In this document: one piece after another, positions 37,228 to 49,873 of the stretch
Numbering within the stretch: position 1 is the first letter of the stretch
Layout: each line of letters begins with the position of its first letter
Notes under the pieces: model-generated
What the model was told of the DNA's origin: nothing
The model's input: only the letters and a program-made list of their open reading frames with translations
The model's database searches: none
From: Xylogone sp. PMI_703
Lineage: Eukaryota; Ascomycota; Leotiomycetes
Length of the DNA stretch: 64,000 nucleotides
NCBI GenBank assembly: GCA_021399445.1
Contig: JAJTUQ010000002.1
Location: 2,604,001-2,668,000 of the forward strand
Reading direction: 5' to 3'
Made by a program: the position numbers and the translations under genes

Positions 37228-40200
37228 TCAACGTTGTGACATTTGTAACTGCGACTCACCCTGACTCTGGCTTGCTTGCAGTATTCTTTGCATGCCTTCT
37301 ATATCAACTATCACTTCGTTAAACACGGACATCATCTCCGCCGCAACCTTAGTTCGGTTGTACTCTCCTCGGAGTTGCCACAGTTTATCCATCAACTCGC
37401 GGTTGATTTGCTCCAGCTGCTCGATTGAGCACCCACTTGATCCTTCTGTCAGCCTCTTGAGCATATCTTCTACAAAGAACTCATCTAAGATAAACTCCCT
37501 TTGCGTGGAAGTGTCGGAGGGGTTTGACTCGATCGGTGAATCATGGAGAAGGTTCGCCATACCAGATGGTCTTGACTTCGAGGCCCGCGGGAAGGTCGGC
37601 ACTGGTGGTTGGGAGACACCTTGGCTTCCTGAACTGGGTGACTGTGAATTGTATTGGATATTACCACGTCCAAGCCCGTGAACCTGAGAATGAAGCCATT
37701 GCTCATCACTGCTAGTCTCACCCTGCGTATGCTGTGAGTTCCGTTGAGTGTCAGGAAGTTGAGAATCGGTGCCAGGCCCTCCTCCTGGACTAGATGAGCT
37801 GAGAATGCTAATACCATTTGTAGCCTGTGTACTCCAACCATCCGATGTTTTCTTGCCAGAAGTAGTAGTTGATGCATCATTAATAAGAGCCATAGGTGAC
37901 ATATCGTGTGAGATTTCCTGGAAGGCAGAACGCTGCGAGATCTGTGTATGCTGGAAAGAGTTATATTGCGAGGCGCTCTTAGGTTGACTTGGAATTCTCG
38001 GCCAGTGCTGCGGTGTCTGTTGTGTTTTGTTTGCGAACTGTGATGCCTGCTGTGATCGAAGCTCATCATCTGTACCACTCATTTGCACATCATCACCACT
38101 TGTACGGGATGGTACTGATGTTCCATTGCTGATTGTCTGATGGGTATGTGATCCTACAGAATGTCCGTTTGACAGTTTGCTAGGCGTTCGCAGAAGCGAA
38201 GCTGGCCCTTGTCCCGGTACTGTTTCCCCTAGTACAATCGCTCCTGAAGATGCTTGCTCCGAGTTGCTGTTCCCTGGGGCATCTGACTGTAAGACAGAAT
38301 CGAAGGCCTCTGCTTGAGCCCTTCTCTTTAGCTTCTCCTCTCTTTCTTTTGCCCTTTGGAGCTGTCGCCGATAGACGTTTTCGCAGTCAGCGAAAGCTGG
38401 GTTGGCCTCGATAGTCGCTATATCAACTTCTACATTTGCAAGAAGTTCGTTTGCCTTCAAGGTCCTTTCTTTATCTCCTATATGCTTTGCATCCTTCGCA
38501 AGAGATCTGATATCAGCAAGGAAATCTTTTGGTCGTGCGTAAAATCCATTCGATAGCCGTTCTTCAATAGTGGTGGTCTCCAAGTTGTAGAAGAATTTCC
38601 CACTAGCCGTTTCTCTAAGTCCCTTGACACCATCCTTGTCTGTATCAAGCTCGAAAGGACGAAATTGTGGTACATCTGGACGCACGAAATTTGGGTCAAG
38701 TTCATCGTAGAGATATTGTATTTGACTCTGTGGTATAACTGGAGTTCGAAATTTGCGGTATTTTCGGTTAATCTGGTCCATAATTGGTTGTATTTGGACT
38801 TTGAGTAGATTCAACAGTTGGTGATCTCGCTTCTTCTGCGCTTTGATTTCTTCCTTAGTTGGTGGCTTTGGTGGGGGTGGAGGAGCGATGGGTAGCGTTT
38901 CTAGCTTTCGTTTCTTCCTATTTAGTGGCTCCGGGAAATCTTTAGGAGCCTTCCGAACATATGTGGCAATGTTTTGGAAGAAATCCTCGCGATTTTGCTA
39001 GGATAGGTAAGTAAAAGTTAGAAAAAAATCATGAGAAGGACCTACCTTGGACGGTCGCTGGATTACAAATCTATTCTTCATCGAGAACCCAAACAGGTCG
39101 CGAAGAAGGTCAGGATTAACTTTGTCGGGTGGATTTTCCGTTATACCGAGAACCAAGACGGGATCTGTCGGTGGAATAGACCGCAGCAGACCCAGGAACG
39201 TTGTGATTACAGCTTCGCTCAGACTATGGTACCATGTGTCAATACTGGGCATGTAAATAACACTGGGCTTATGTCGCTTCACTTCCGCGAATAATTGGAC
39301 GATTGCCGCTTCAGGAGACTTGTAACAGAGTCAGTAACGGTAGATGCTATTTGGAAAGTTCAAAACTTACTCGTGTGGAATCGCTATAAATAGTTGGCAG
39401 GTCGAAATTTTGCACATGCAAACCCTCAAAGTGGTTCAACAATGCTCCCCCAATATAAGCTTGCCCCATACCAGGTTCACCACAAATGAGTAATCTGGGT
39501 CGGAAGACTCTGGATTTTTCAAACTCCTGCTGCAGTGTCTCTCTCCCGAACCCATAATCGTCATCATCCGGCTGCTCATACATGGCCTCCTGCAGCGCTG
39601 TGGTTTTCTTCTTTTGAGGAATCAACCCATCTAATATTCTCTCTATTGACTTGAGTTGATCCTTCAGGAGAGGCTCAATAAGTTTTGGTAATGGAGAAGC
39701 ACCTGATGAAGTAGACCTTTCCGAGGAAGGTATCATCTTCTTGACAGATAACATGAAGTCCTTTGCTGTGATCTTGATCTTCTCTGGGTCAATCACAAGC
39801 TTCTCATTTGAAGAGTATATCTGAGGATAAGTTCGCTGGATGGCATTCAAAGCAGCTTCTGTACAGAGGGCACGAAGGTCAGCACCTCCATAGCCCTTAG
39901 TAACATGGGCTAGTGAGTCCTTAAACTGCTCGTCGATTCCCCAATCTCTCGTGTGTATGTTGATGATAGATTTACGACCTGCAAAATCCGGCAGAGGGAA
40001 ATAAAACTCCCTGTCGAAACGACCGGGTCGGCGCAGAGCAGGATCAATGTTATCTGGCCTGTTAGTTGCACCAATGACAATTACCTGCCCACGGCCATCC
40101 ATCCCGTCCATAAGTGCAAGTAACGTAGAGACGATAGAAGCATGGATTTGCTCTTGCTTGCTTGACCGGACTGGAGCAAGGCCATCAATCTCGTCGAAAA

Positions 40201-42373
40201 ATATGATACTAGGCTGGGTTTTTCTTGCTTCCTCAAAGAGTAATCGTAGCTGTCTTTCAGCTTCACCAACCCATTTACTCAAAGCATCGGCACCCTTTCT
40301 CATATAGAATGTGATCTTTCGTCCTCCAGTACCCACTGTAGCGGCGAGGGCACGTGCCAGGAGCGTCTTTCCCGTACCGGGAGGTCCATGGAATAGAACA
40401 CCTCGAGGTGGAGTGACATGGAATTTCATAAAGAGTTCTGGGTACAGTAAAGGCATTTGAACCATCTCTTTCAATTGGTCGATGTGGCCTTCAAGTCCAC
40501 CAACCTTGCTAAAGTCTACATTTTGGTCAACACCGAGCGGATCGGCATCAGCCAAAGCCTTTGCGCTCTTGACTTTACCAAGATTTGCTGGAGTACCAGT
40601 AATCGCTGTGATGGGATCTGTGTTTGTTGTCTGGCCAATTCCAGGAAGTAGCCCAGCCGGCATTGCTGAAGTTGGTGTCATTCCAACATTACCACCAATA
40701 CTAGGGCGCTGCATAGTCTCTTCATCACTACTATCGGAGTCCACATTCCCTGCTGCTCCAGTTCCCCAGGGACCACCAATAACAGGTGCGGGCCCTCCCG
40801 CCCCACCAAATGGACCAAAGGTAGTATATAAGTTTCTCTCCCATGGTTGACTAGCTCCACCTCGTCCGCCTCTAGCTCTGCGTGAGGGTGTAGGCGCAGC
40901 ATCCTCAGCATCTTCATCAGCAGCATAAATCTGATCCAGTGGTTTAATACTATAATCAACAGGTTTCCGTTCACGGCGACCTTTTGGCATGAACAAGATC
41001 TCTGAGTCTCTATTTCGTCGTCTGCGAGATCCAGATTTGAGGTCTTCTAGTTCTTCTTGTAATTCCTCTGGATCAAGCTCTTCCTCATCTTCTGATGGCT
41101 CACGTCTTCTTGAAGTGCTCTTTGATTTTGCACTACGACGTGAGCGTCTCCCTCTTCCTGGACTAGATTCAGAATCATCGTTTTTCTTCGATGGTGAAGC
41201 ATCTGAAGACATTTCTTCATCACCAGACTCCTCTTGGGGTTCAGGTTCAAAATCGCTACTCTGCTCTACGGTCTTTCGGTTCTTATTTCCACGAGTTAGT
41301 CTTCGATTTCCAGTCTGCGATTCCGTATTTTCTTCTGCCTGCTCTACTATAGACTCTGTTATGTCTGCACGAGTGGACCTCCGCGTGGTTCTTGCAACAG
41401 GTCCCTCATCATCGTCATCGTCATCGTCATCGTCATCATCCGCGTCACCAACATGAGCATCTTCCTCAGCGGGCTCAGAAGCTTCAGCTCCAGCGGCTTC
41501 CTCTCCTTCAAGCTCAGGATTTTGTGCCGCAAGTTCTTCATCTTCTTCTAGTTCTGTAGCCTCAATCATAGCTTCGTCATGCTGCTCATCATGTTGCTCA
41601 TCCTGCGGTACAGGGCTTGATTCGTGTATCTCCTCTTTGATTTGAGACGGCTGCTTCAACCCTTTTGCGCCACGTGTAGATCTCCCTCCTCGAGGCAATG
41701 GCTCCGGTGTCTTGGAAGATCTAATTACATGTCGACCAGACTCAGATAAAGCAACAAGCTCATCCCCTTCTTCGGTGTGAGCTCGCGTTCTTCGCCTTGG
41801 CAACTGAGTAGGCGGAGGCTCAACACTGGCCCGTTGACGCGTCGCAGCAGCACTACCAGCTCTAGTTACCCGGGCGAGCTTCGCTGGCGTTGTGACCAAG
41901 GTGATCATTTTCCTTGGTCGTTTCGGAGCAGAGCCAACTTGAAGCTCGTCATCATGCTCCTTCTCATCCTTCGCGCGTTTAGACTTAGATCGCTTCGTCC
42001 GAACATCATCCTCGGAGTCTTCGGTTTCGTCCAGGCCAAGCTCGCTATCGTCGCTCTTTTCCTCATAGTTAACGGATTTTATTGCTGCTTTTCGCACAGC
42101 TCTCCCAGTTTTCTCGTTCATGATAACGTCTTCTTCCTCTGACTCTTCAGAAAAAGATTCGTCTAGTAGACTGTCCGAGCCGTCGTCATCCGATATATCG
42201 GATCCGCGGTACTTGTTCCGTTTTTTAGAAGACTTGGCGCCGCTCTTTTTGGTCTGCGATCGAGATTTTTTGGGCGATCTGCGCGGTCTATCTTCCCCTG
42301 GTGCGAAGTCTTCGTCGTTCGAGTCGGACTTGTTTGGGTCGAAGAGTTCAAGTTTTCGCTTTCCACTCGGCAT
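37228..42373 (-). CDS. YTA7: AAA ATPase with bromodomain, Yta7/Abo1/ATAD2 family
   Basis: Three minus-strand exons (42373-39371, 39318-39046, 38997-37228) give 1681 residues. Introns are 52 and 48 nt with GTAAGT and GTAGGT donors, both phase 0. Residues 1-480 are acidic and basic low-complexity sequence, including an uninterrupted poly-Asp run from GTC/ATC repeats at about 41407-41440. The first AAA domain has Walker A GPPGTGKT (about 663) and Walker B IIFFDEIDG (about 722) with the arginine-finger region RRPGRFDREF. The second AAA domain is degenerate (CGEPGMGQAYIGGAL). A divergent bromodomain lies early in the third exon (PEPLNRKK to about NGFYARPKDFLADI). Family members load or evict histone H3-H4 and control nucleosome density and heterochromatin boundaries. 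The last 350 residues are Ser/Gln-rich. Confidence 0.93.
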
Positions 42374-44539
42374 AGTAAACAGTACTTGAAGACTGGCTGA
42401 ACTACAGTACTCCTATGCCTTGAGAAGATGTCGAGCTTGGAGCGAATTCCTTTTTTGGAGTCCGTTCAACGACTAATCATCATAGGTTAGGAGCGCGCTG
42501 ATTTCTCCAGGTCGGTAGCGCTAATGGTAAATCCAAAGCCTGAGAAGGCGAAGTTGTGCGCAAAAACGAGAGTTCAAATATCCGCCAACAATTACCATGC
42601 GAGATATTCTCTCACACGCGCATTCTTTGATGAAAAAGGACTGTTGGTTGATAAAAGAATGCATCAACAATTAAGCTGGGTTCTTCGTAACTCGTATCCT
42701 ACCTGTCGCGTTCAGCAGGCTCGCTAATGATTGCGCTAACAAGGATCGAGGCTAGATGGCCGCCACCAAAACAATCCCAAAATGCAGGCACAAGGACAAG
42801 TTAGATTTAAGCCCCAGATCTGTGCATTCATCATCTCTTGGGATTGTAAAAGGATTCTATGGCTTTGAAAGCACTTTGAAATTTTACGCTATCTTATAAA
42901 ATACGCAATTCCCGATAATTCCAACATTTTACGAGATATTTGCTATCTCTTTTGAATACTCAAGGAAACACAAAACAACAACACCATTTTAGTCTGCCTT
43001 TTGATGCTTGTCGTCGCCCACAAGCCATAATGCGGCTTAAAACCTTATTTCAGAGCCTCCATGGTCTAACGCGGGGTAAAGTGGAAGCTCTATATATATC
43101 ACGTGATAACATATATGCGCGAACCACTCTCATTTTAATATCACCATAAGTTATGAAGCGTGTAGTATTACTGGAGTTTATTAGTGATCCGCAAATTTTG
43201 TTCCTTTTGCTGAAATCAGTGATGTGTTTTGATCTCCCACAAGCTCACGATCCGTAACCGCCAGCTGGCCATTCTCACGTGACATGCCTAAAATCTAGCA
43301 TGGTCTTCTTAGATGCAGGTATGATCTCTATAACATCTTCAAGATACATGGAAATATCGCGATCGCTATTTCATAGAAGTATGCAGGCTTTATCCTTCGT
43401 TAAGTTCACTCATGGTGGTTTTCATCCTGCGTAACAATAAGCACGAGCCGTCATTCGATTCGATAATATTGTTCAACAAACTGAGATCAGCACTACGGCA
43501 GGTAAACCTCTCTTTCAACTTGGTACGCATCCGAGGATTAAGGTAACTCCTATGGGCCTATTGACATATTTCTCCGTCCCCAAGCATAATACAAACGATT
43601 CAAATATATTTCATCTTGCGCTGCGATAACTTCAATCAGCCCATGAAGTGACATTTGATCGGGACTACCTCAGCGTAAGATGCTATAAATGGCGCAACAA
43701 ATCGCGATAAGTTCACCATCTTGCTTTCAATATATTCATAGACATGAGCATTGAACCGCGGGAAGTCCTTCTTATACAAGAGACGGAATAAATATGACTC
43801 AAATGATGCTCCATATACAATGGGACACATGTTTGAAATGCCACGAGCGATCTACAAGCCCATACCAAGCTCGTAATGAGCTTGTACTATACTTTGTTCA
43901 TTGGTTTCAATTACTGCCAACCCCAATACAGTCAGCCTAATGTCCAAAATTCCTTTGAAGATATTCCTGCGATTTTAATGGTTAAGCACCAATAACACCA
44001 ACGACGCCCATTAAGAGGTACGCTTTGGCACACGAGCGACCTCGCCTCCTCCCCTTTGAAATCGCTCACTTCTGATATATTCCCAAATAAAGAAGTACCC
44101 TATAAAGAACAGTAAACAGCGCCTCTCATGGCAGAGTGTCAGGCCAATTACTGTTGCTAATCATAATAGTGCACCATAACGCTGATATATTAGGGGAGAT
44201 GGAGGGCATACAACACACGCTACAAGTGATAGCCGTATGGTCCGAATTCTTTTGGCATTCGAACATCGTCTTTGAAATTTATTCTTTTTATTGAAAGAAT
44301 ATTAGAGAATAACTATAAAAGTCCTTGCCAGTTGGATTTTTATTAGTCATATACAGGAATCCCAAAAGGTGAACGTCCAGTGCAGTAATGATTGGTTTAC
44401 GGCGCGTGATGCATAAGTTGTGTAACCATTCTAGTAAATACGTGTACCTCCAAAGGCAGAAGGCTCCCGCCTTCTAAGCCTTCTCGATTCGATTTCATTT
44501 TTGGAGATATATTGATCTTACCCTAACTAGCTGCGTGAC
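42374..44539. other. AT-rich intergenic stretch, no gene seen
   Basis: Only short frames. Two TCACGTGA sites occur at 43099-43106 (inside the 12-bp palindrome TATCACGTGATA) and 43275-43282. No transposon ends or open reading frames were recognised. Confidence 0.45.
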
Positions 44540-45169
44540 ATGGCATATTTTATTAATGCAACTTTAAGTTGCTGTAACGAAAATGATGACAACGATTATG
44601 CTAGCCTGGATGCGGAGAAATCTGATGACTTGATGTATTGCACGTCAACTGAGGATATAGCCGACGATATTATCAAGATTCTTTTCACGTCCGAAAAGGC
44701 TGGAAAGAATCTGGAGCGACAAGTAAACTCAAGGATACATGCAGAAGGATGGACAGAGAACCTGGCCAGGAAGATCCTGGAACGCCTTGAAGAAGTAATC
44801 AAAAAAGGAGCACCCATGGGGCAGGCAATGAAAGAAGCTGCGGAGAAGGCAACAACTGTCGCAGAGGATTTTATCAAAGAACACAAACTGCTAGTCGAGG
44901 TGTTAGGTGCTTTTGTTGCTGTTGGAGTACTAGCACTGTTACTCCCATGGGTGTTGGAAGTGTTAGGATTCGGAGAATTAGGGCCTATTGCAGGTAAGTA
45001 ATCATATATCCATCATCCATTATTCTATTTAGTAATTTAATACTGATTTTTTTTAGATTCCTTTGCAGCTTTGTGGCAGAGGACATATATGGGGAATGTT
45101 CCAAAGGGGTCGTGGTTCTCCTTCTTTCAGAGACTGGGTATGGTCTGGAAGAAGCCTATTATGTTGTAG
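44540..45169 (+). CDS. IFI6/IFI27 (FAM14)-like small membrane protein
   Basis: Two exons (44540-44993 and 45057-45169) give 188 residues. The 63-nt intron has donor GTAAGT and acceptor TTTTTTTTAG, phase 1. Residues 1-120 form a soluble, charged, probably helical part with two Cys near the start. A hydrophobic segment (LLVEVLGAFVAVGVLALLLPWVLEVLGF) leads into GELGPIADSFAALWQRTYMGNVPKGSWFSFFQRLGM. That last pattern (small residues, then GPIA.S.AA.WQ...GNV..GS.F...Q..G) is the ISG12/IFI6 signature seen in animal interferon-induced proteins and in many fungal homologues of unknown role. Animal members sit in mitochondrial or ER membranes and modulate apoptosis. A fungal function is not established. 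The intron falls inside the signature, and the joined sequence restores it, which supports a functional gene. It stands alone in a gene-poor region. Confidence 0.78.
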
Positions 45170-48100
45170 ATTGTGATACTTCTAGGGTTCTAAGCGTAAG
45201 TGTGGATAGTGAAGGAATACTTGATAAGCTTTGTAGGTAGTCTTGATCCCTTAAAATCTTGACCTTTTTGCCTCTAGCTTGAGCAAAAGGTAGCTACCGC
45301 AGGTGTCTGCATATCGTTTCCTACCTGACCGATAATGAACTTATATTAAGACTGACTTATAAGTATTTCCAGTTGAAGTGGAATGTCTTATATCTAACAA
45401 AAAGACAGCGACGAACTGCAAGGGGAAAGATAATTATAAAATGAATAGCTACCCTATGCTTTTGTTCTAATAATTCATCATCTGGCAGCATCAATAATCA
45501 CTAGCTAAAGCACAACGATTCTATTCAGAGCTCTCGCCTTGATTTTGTATTTCTTCGGCATTTCACAGTACTCCTCTAGTATTACTCTCCTCTTCAAAAT
45601 CTCATTCTAAAGGGCGCCATCAACTCTTCAAACTAAACAGAGTCATGTTTTATCAGAATTAGTCTCTCCTACTCTATTTATCAGTAGGGGTTGCAAAAGT
45701 GAACAATCAATTGCTCTATTTGAGCTACGTAAGATGCCACTTTAGGGGAAACGAATCCACGATTCTTGAGAAGAGTGATCAAAGCTATCTATTGCTCTCA
45801 ACTGCACGTCTATGACAGTATCGCTACAAAAGGTTGCCAAAATCAGACGACAGTAATTTAGGTGTCCATATTGGGTATAGAATGGAATGCTCTTATTTAG
45901 CTATTAATTAGCCTCCTGCAATAGAGCTTGTTGAGGTTGAATCTGGTGTTTTACATTTTGTGATAGAAATAAATAATTAGTTTGGCACATCTCCTCATTG
46001 CATCCTTTCTGGTTCGAATTGCCTCTACCCAGCCATGCGAGACAACAATCGAGGCTATTTCACACCCTATAGTTTCTCCTCTTTGCTTTCAAGAGGCTAC
46101 ACATCCACACTCTCACCAGCTCTGGCCAGGATACGTGGGTGCTGGTAAATTTCAGAGCAACGAAGGGAGGTAGCAGGCAATGATACTGTACCATACTCGC
46201 TTTTGGTGGGACAAAGAAGAACGAAACAAAGAATGCTTGGTGGCTCTTCTTTGTTTGGAGTCTACCAAACTGCCACACTCTGGGTTGACTATACATCATG
46301 ATGTTCTACACAGCCGTTTACCACACATAATTGTATTACTTCTCTTTTTTTTCGTCTGCTATCGTGGCTACTAAGTTACAACTTCGTCTTTTGCTGTCTG
46401 TAGCAACCCCTAATAGCCATGCCAAACCTCTTTGCTGGGATGTAGGTGATATTTCTTCAGTCTTCGCAATCATCAAGAGATTATGACAGCACCCATATTA
46501 CTTATATCGCTGAATTAGAACGCTAATCTTTTTGGCCCATAGCAATTCACGAATTCGGGAAGTGTCGAGTAAGTTAGGAGGAGCAGATAAAAGCCCTACT
46601 ACTTCGACTTCTACCACTGATGGGACAACAAAATCACCAGCAGCTACACCTATGGTGAGCTCAATGCCAAAACCTTCTCCTCTCCAAATTTCTCCTTCAT
46701 TGGGTGATTCCAGCGGACCGAATTCTATTCCAGATTTTCCTCGACCCCTACCTTTGTGACTAAATCCTACATATTCAAAACACATCGTCAAAGGGAACCT
46801 CACGACTCTTAGCAGTAAGCCTAAGACAGTTGAACAGGGAGAATAGCTAGCACATCAAGGTAGACTTCCGATTCCATCCTTTCACTGGCGCTTCTGCCAA
46901 GTCAAAGGACCTGATATGTTTCAGTTATCGAACACTACCGACTGCCGTGGAACTTTGTTTGCGTGGTTATTGAGAGAGAAACAATGATGGAGGCACCATG
47001 TATACCTGTCCGAAGATGTCTGCTGGAAAGTAAGGCCCCTACTCAGTCTGTTATTTTACCAATCTAACACCACGGGAATCATTTATACGCATGGATCAAC
47101 AGTAGCTCCGAACCGCTTGAACTGCCAGCGCATGACTATATGACAGTCGTTGGCCAGTGAATATCCCGCAAGATTGACAACCCTGACCTCTTTCCGACGG
47201 ATCCATCTACTGCTTCCTACGCTCATAATCCTGATCTTACCAGCCACAATCCTTCTCTCACTAGCCTCGTCCTTCCAAGTTCAGATGACTGTATAGGTAA
47301 ACGAAGTGGGTTTCCCAAGAACTTTGCTGGCACTTGTCAGGCTATACTTCTTTAGCTGCTCCGCGTCTATCCTCATCTCCACTGGGAACACTCTGTCGAG
47401 CCATTTTACCGTCTTGACTTGAAGAAGCACCTGAACTGCAGTGCCAGTGATGAGAACTGTCCTAAAAGTTAAGAGAAGATGGTAGAGACTGCTCTGAGAT
47501 ATATGGATTTATATCTCCAGCTAGCCGGTGTGGGCTAACTAAAGCTTCGCATATTTCTTACACGAAGGCATAACCCCTAGGCCCAACTGGCCCCAGTTAG
47601 TTGCTGAAGAGATATACCCAAGCCGTGGATATGGATACAATTGTTATTAGCGGCCATGGAGTAAATAATCTTCGATAAATCTGAAGGTTCCTGTGCCAGA
47701 GTGTAGTAATTATCTGGAATAAATCCTTGAGCGGCTCATCTCCTTAAGTAGAGGGGAGTAACCACGGTGCTTTATTTGTACATCATATTACTTTTTACGA
47801 ATCTTGATTTCCGCAATTAGACATATCCAGAGATAAGTTGCGGTGAGATTGTAAGATAGCGAGCTTTTGGACCTAGTATTGTACAAATACACAACAAACT
47901 AGTTATAGAGATGCCTAATCGACGGGATTATATTTACACGAAACCAGCTTGAGAGGTTATCATACCAAGGAGCGGGGCAGAATGAGTGACATGGATAAAT
48001 AAACCGACCGCAGCTTGTAGACACACGTTACCTCTGTGTACTGTTGCAGACCTTTCTGGACTACGGTTATAATAATTTGGGGTGCATGTTAATCATGCAG

Positions 48101-48784
48101 AAACTCTTGCTGAGAATATCCACCAATATGTCATACGTTTCACAATATGTGGGAAATCTACGCAAGATGTCTGGCGATCTTGTTTGAAGGAAACTGACGT
48201 ATGTATAGTGGGGCAAAAAGCTCGGGAAAGAGCACAGGTTTTTGTGGTAAGTCACAAATTCTCTCGTATTTTAGATCTAAATCATGATCTTGCATATAGC
48301 TTGTTTCTGATTGTCTCTGATATCGGGCGGTCTGCCCTTGCAGATTCGTGCTGCGGGTACTTCAGTGGCAATAGGGAGCCTATTCAACTGATGTTTCGCC
48401 ACTGTAGTACTCAACCACCCCGAAACTACGGTATTCTTCGATGGTAGAACCTCTCGGGTGGTTCTGATGTTTTACCGGATATCTAGCGTGGAAAGTTTCG
48501 CCCGGGTATGTAATACCTAGAGCTCAGATAGCATTTTACTCACATGAGCTACTCGAGGCTTTGTGTAGCGATCCTGATCTCTTGGCCGATGGCTATAGAT
48601 GAAAACCGCCCGATTGTTGACCGACCTCATATTACAGACGACGTGCGACTCTACCAGCTAGGAGATGCCTTCTAAATGTGAAAGGAGCAACTAAATCCTA
48701 AGCCTATGGTGCACCATAATCATGAGCACTGGGCTCGGCGTCTCATCTCATACTGAAACCCTCTACTATGCGGTATGAGGCAGC
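45170..48784. other. Gene-poor 3.6-kb stretch
   Basis: AT-rich, with no intact gene. Part of it (46532-47355) contains several open segments with protein-like composition, listed separately as a possible relic. The remainder shows only short frames. Confidence 0.45.
46532..47355 (+). pseudogene. Possible decayed or multi-exon gene
   Basis: Three open segments on the + strand lie close together in different frames. 46532-46759 reads as a Ser/Thr/Pro-rich stretch (DKSPTTSTSTTDGTTKSPAA). 46851-46973 reads HIKVDFRFHPFTGASAKSKD and onward for 40 residues between stops. 47161-47355 reads NPDLFPTDPSTASYAHNPDL and onward for 64 codons to a stop, without an ATG. Composition looks coding, but I could not join them with convincing splice sites and recognise no family. 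A decayed gene or an unusual intron-rich gene are both possible. Confidence 0.22.
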
Positions 48785-49873
48785 TCACATTACTCTTGCT
48801 CGTCGCGCTTCTTCATCTTTCTTCTGCTCAACCCGCGCCAAGAACTCCTGTCGTGCTTTATAGGCACCCTTGGCCTTGCTAGCAGCTTCCAGCTCATCCT
48901 TAATACCCTCTTTGTCGACGAAGCCAGCCCAGTCCATTGCACTCTTCTCTACAGTATTCAATTTCTTGGCTGGAGTGACCTTAGCTCCTGGCGCTCCGTC
49001 ATTGTTAACGGCGCGCTTGCCAAAGTAGAGATCTGTCCTTTGGGGAAGGTGCTCCATCGCTGGTTCAAATCTTGATCGCTGTAGTTTCTTGATTGGTCTC
49101 TTTGGTTTCGCAAAAGGCGATAGCTTGTCCACAACTGGTTCAGTGTCTGTTTTAGAAGACAAGTAAAGTTTTGCTTCTGCAGAGTTCTTCGGGACAAGTT
49201 TCTCTTCTGTGTGCACTTCGCCTGCAAATTTATAGGTCCGCTTGATGACTATCATAGCATCGGGATCATCGCCGTCAATGGGAGTCAATTTCTCCCCATT
49301 CTCAGCCATAGGGGTGTCCTCTATAGGAGCTTTTGGCCCTTCATCTTCAGTGACAACAGCGTCCTTTGTGGTGTGGGAGGCATTGGTAGTTGTGACGTTG
49401 GGTAATTTGCCAGATATCATGCTTTCCCATAGAGCATCAACATCCACTGTTGCAGTAGTTGTATCAACTAATGGTTTCTTTTCGGCTTTCCTGTTTGATA
49501 TCTGTCAGCAGAAATTTGATAGGGAAAGAATGCTGGCTACTGACTCTTGAGCTCTCATGCTCCTTGTCTTGATCAACCCTCCTTCTCCGCCATCTTCAGG
49601 ATCATCCCCTTTATCCTTCTTCTTTCGTGATTTCCGTGCCTTATCAATGATTGCCTCATCTCCAGAATTTTCAAACCCCACATCTTCAGCCTCGTCTTCA
49701 CTGCGTTTCCTCTTGACGGCTTTGTCTGATTGTTTCACTCCACTCGCATCTGGCTCGTCTTCCTCCGAGTCTGAGGACTCTTCCGATGCCTGAGCAGGAG
49801 CATCCTCTGGTGCAAAATCCGAGTCCTCCTCGGACGCATAATTGTCGTCATCAAGAATGGGTTCTGGTGACAT
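48785..49873 (-). CDS. SWC5: SWR1-complex subunit Swc5 (BCNT-C domain)
   Basis: Two minus-strand exons (49873-49545 and 49490-48785) give 344 residues. The 54-nt intron runs from donor GTCAGT to acceptor AACAG, phase 2, with a CTGAC branch. The N-terminal third is very acidic (DDDNYASEEDSDFAPEDAP and later E/S runs), as expected for a histone-binding region. The C-terminal BCNT domain is clear: KLNTVEKSAMDWAGFVDKEG near residue 285, then a GAYKARQEFLARVE block. Swc5 is needed for the SWR1 remodeller to exchange H2A for H2A.Z in nucleosomes. The reading frame across the junction restores a contiguous VDVDALWESM block typical of the family. Confidence 0.9.

Noticed and set aside
41777..42389. 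Plus-strand frames opposite the N-terminus of the Yta7-like gene
   Set aside because: Antisense shadows of acidic and Ser codons in a clearly coding minus-strand exon.
42490..42590. tRNA-like GGTAGCGCTAATGG followed by GAGTTCAAATAT
   Set aside because: The first part resembles an A box, but the T-arm stem does not pair and no acceptor stem is seen.
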